NCBI GenBank assembly: GCA_008921705.1
Contig: VFFE01008918.1
Span: 2,075,028 to 2,139,027, forward strand
Origin: Burhinus oedicnemus
Lineage: Eukaryota; Chordata; Aves; Charadriiformes; Burhinidae
Direction of reading: 5' to 3'
Length of the DNA: 64,000 bases
Position numbers and translations under genes: made by a program. Below, one piece after another: positions 61,025 to 64,000 of the stretch (position 1 is the stretch's first letter; the number at the start of each line of letters is the position of its first letter). A model generated the notes under the pieces. That model ran no database searches and was not told the origin of the DNA. It worked only from the letters and a program-made list of their open reading frames with translations.

Positions 61025-64000
61025 CTTCCATCATCATCTCCTGTGAGCTGTTCTTTCCACTCCTTTTGTTATCATGGATTGCATTTGCTTGACTCCCAGC
61101 TCTAGTTAACTGTAACTACGTAATAATTTCTGTGTATTAAATCCTGACTACTTTTCTCACTACATTTAATTTTTTTCTATATCTTTATCCAATTAACAAC
61201 CTGCTAATTAGAAGACTGTGGCATCAGCTTAAGCTTATAAAATGCTGTTAAACATGAAACACTCATATTTTCTTAAGTTTCAATACTCAGAAATCTTTAG
61301 CTTTTTGGGTGCTCTCTAATATATTCACACTACATCTTTAAGAATAAATTATGCAAAATAGCAGTGAATACTGCTAGTTACAAAGATCAGTTATCCCTAA
61401 TGACTGTCCACAAACACATATTTATTGATATTCAATCTGTAGCCACTTTACTTGGGCTGTAACAAAAGAATGACCTAGTCCGACATCTGAGTTGACGTGT
61501 CTGTGGCACATGTAAAGTAATACAATCTTCATTATAATGGGAAGTGTGTATGTGTTCTGCATAGATGGATAAGTGTGCTTATTATATATGGTTTTTATAT
61601 ATATGCTTATAAACCTATAATAATTGAAGAAAAAAAGATACCTCTCAAGAAGATTCAGAACAACTGAATTAGTATTGACTCTGAATTACCTATTAAATTA
61701 AATTCTTAAAATCATTTTGGGTAAACACTATGAACAGGATTTCCAGAAGATAACTGTACTCGTGAACATTCAGGTAAGGATATTTAAAAGCCTGCAAAGA
61801 AAATCATAATTAGAAGCTTACTAGATCTGTAGGACTATGAAAACATTTGCCGAAAAAAGAGATGCTACTAAAGAAGACATCTCTTGTCTTAGGACATCTT
61901 ACTCCTAGTGATGGATGTCAAAAAATTAAAGTATAAACAGTCTTCATTTGCCTTCTCTAATACCTCTTGAGTGAAAATATCAAATTAAGTATTTAATGCT
62001 ATCAAAGTTCATGAGTTTAAGAAATCTTAATTAATGTCAGCAGAAAACTTTCCAACAGAAAAATGTCAACACTTTCATTCATCTGTCTTGAATTGATCTC
62101 ACTCTCATACAGGAAATGTCAGAATATCTAAATATAAATGTATAAATATTGAGTTTTCAGGGTGGCTTTTTTTTCATCTTACATCTAATGAAGGTGAATG
62201 ACAGTGAGTTCATGAGTTCTAAACAAGCCTAGAGGGGTTTTCTCATCTCTGATGTGTAACTTGGTGAAGCTCTAATATTTACAAAATGTATCAGATGGAT
62301 AATGTTCTCTCATGAGCTCCAGTATATTAAAAAATGGCAAGTCTTCAAAATTTTATATTATATTAATGATACTTTTAATATGAATGCTGAATAAAGATAT
62401 CAGTAATAAATAAATTTCCAATTCTATTATTAGTAAACAGTTTTGCAAAATAAAATATGATATGTATGTCTAATTAGCACTTCAAAAAATTATGGATGTA
62501 TTTAAAGTTGAAATAAAATTGGCATTATTTTTCTCCAAAAGATGACGAATATTTGACCTTTAATTATTTTGCTAAGTAATTTCCATTCATGTACCACCCC
62601 TTTACAAGAAACAGCTTCTGATGAGAAAAACTAGAAACAGTTGCTTGAAATTTACTTCACATAGTAAGAAAGCAAAAACCTACTTATGATTCAAAGATAA
62701 ACTGGCAACTCTCACAGTAAAACTCACAGCTTCACGATCTTTTTGGCATTTGATATAAAACTTTCCTCCTGCAGACAACTGCTCAGGTCAGAACCCCTTA
62801 AAAAATGTTTCTGACCTTGAGGCAGCAGAGCAGAGCTGAAGACCAGAAGGCCTGGATGTACCTTAAAGATCCAAAATTAGAAAGCCAGAGCAAAGGATCC
62901 TGAATTTATTTGGTCTTTATCATTCTAAGCTTATCCTCTCTGACTGGTGTTAACACAGCATATCTATGTCCCCTAAAGCACAACCACTGACAGTGACACT
63001 GTGTCTGGCTGCATGGCTTCAATCTTGAATCTAGACACATACAGTCAGACTTTGAACTGGACTAAACGTCTGCTTGAGAATTTGAGGAAAATAACATTTC
63101 CAGTTAAACACTGCAGGAAAGTAGGAAGGAACGTGTTCTGTGTGAAGAGAGGAGTGAGCTGGCTAGGGAATGGCAAGAGCCTTACCTTTTGCACTTGTTG
63201 CCCAGTAGAGCTGGCTGTGTTGACCAGGTTCTGCAAATGCACTGGTGGGATTTAATAGTCCAATAACCTTTAAAAGGGATCCTCTCTTTAAAGAACACTT
63301 TTCTTTTTCCCTGAAATGGTGACCTTCTGGTTATGGTGCAGGCAACCATAGTGGCTAGAGAGCAGGGTGGTTGATAAATATTATTTTTATTATTTAAATT
63401 TTGACAGTTTTTTCTTTGTTTTCAAATATTATCATGTTTTATTTGGTGTCTTTCAGACATACTTGGTACAGAAATATTATGTAAAAGAAAAAAGATTTGG
63501 TCTGAGTGAAATGTGTTTTGGAAAGCTATGTTGACATGCATAGTATTAATGTTTAGAAATGACTCTAATTTGCATAGACTGCCTCGATATTACATCAGTA
63601 AAAAGTAACACTGAAGAGACAGAAGGATGCTACTTTACCAAGTTTCAGGAAAAAAATTTTAAGCAATCTGTTTCCCAACACAAAAAATTGAACACATAGA
63701 TATTAATTAGCTGTGCAACTATTTCTGTGCATTTTTCCTAAACTGTTGTCTTAACATTTCCTGAAGGAATCGTACTGAAGAGCTACGAAGTTTGTATAAC
63801 ATTTATTTTGGAGAAGTCATTCTATGATTCAGTAAAATGCTACTGAAGCTCTCTGCATTCAGTATCTCACTGTTATAAATGGTCACAGGCTATATGTCTT
63901 TAAAATTATGGGATGGTCTTCCTCATTCACAGTCTTTCTTATTCTCTCTCTTACAGTCTCTCTTTATATATATGCTTATATAGGTATTACATACATGTAT
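61025..64000. other. noncoding DNA, no gene recognised
   Basis: AT-rich to the window end, with TATA-type low complexity at 61.58-61.60 kb and 63.96-64.0 kb. The opposed frames at 63001-63255 (plus) and 63045-63242 (minus) overlap and are unidentifiable. Confidence 0.5.

Noticed and set aside
63810..63826. ATTCTATGATTC string like a CR1 3' octamer
   Set aside because: No CR1 3' UTR sequence lies beside it. A short chance match.
1..64000. CRISPR arrays, operons, tRNA or rRNA genes, phage or bacterial mobile systems
   Set aside because: No spaced direct-repeat arrays, cloverleaf genes or prokaryotic gene organisation. All repeat content is vertebrate in type.

Overview
This window is vertebrate nuclear DNA, AT-rich and almost certainly from a bird. 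The deciding evidence is three CR1 LINE retrotransposons (13.95-14.23 kb, 20.66-21.09 kb and 36.91-37.98 kb). All end in the short octamer repeats (ATTCTATG / ATTCTGTG) that mark the 3' end of avian CR1, and they carry readable pieces of the CR1 reverse transcriptase. No operons, bacterial-type genes or CRISPR arrays are present. I recognise no host protein-coding exon, rRNA, tRNA or known ncRNA gene. The window reads as a gene desert or the inside of very large introns. Every long open frame I examined is either CR1 coding debris, a product of biased base composition, or a frame I cannot distinguish from chance.

Layout. 0-5.3 kb: featureless AT-rich DNA with a short GC-rich patch at 3.5 kb. 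5.3-6.3 kb: two blocks that look like conserved regulatory DNA. 6.4-10.5 kb: a small tandem duplication, a foldback repeat, compound microsatellites and traces of an old palindromic repeat. 13-21 kb: an AAT/ATG microsatellite, two CR1 copies and one ancient-repeat trace. 22.9-25.0 kb: a poly(A) tract beside a cryptic exon-like segment, then a CpG-retaining block. 30.2-30.8 kb: a very old, decayed CR1-type reverse transcriptase fragment followed by a small hairpin. 32.0-32.9 kb: a cluster of unrecognised minus-strand frames. 36.56-36.65 kb: a paired octamer/SOX-like motif cluster just upstream of the longest CR1 (36.9-38.0 kb). 46.1-46.7 kb: the densest CpG cluster in the window. 48.3-48.9, 53.1-53.2 and 57.0-57.9 kb: further ancient CR1-type relics. 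50.7-51.1 and 54.4-55.1 kb: two GC-richer blocks. 60.0-61.0 kb: one kilobase of strongly pyrimidine-biased DNA.

There is no gene set to assemble into a pathway. What the window records is at least two ages of LINE insertion (recognisable avian CR1 copies against barely readable older relics) in noncoding DNA, with several patches that may be cis-regulatory. The regulatory calls rest on motif content and retained CpG only. I could not align to other genomes, so they stay low confidence. I did not find an undescribed biological system.
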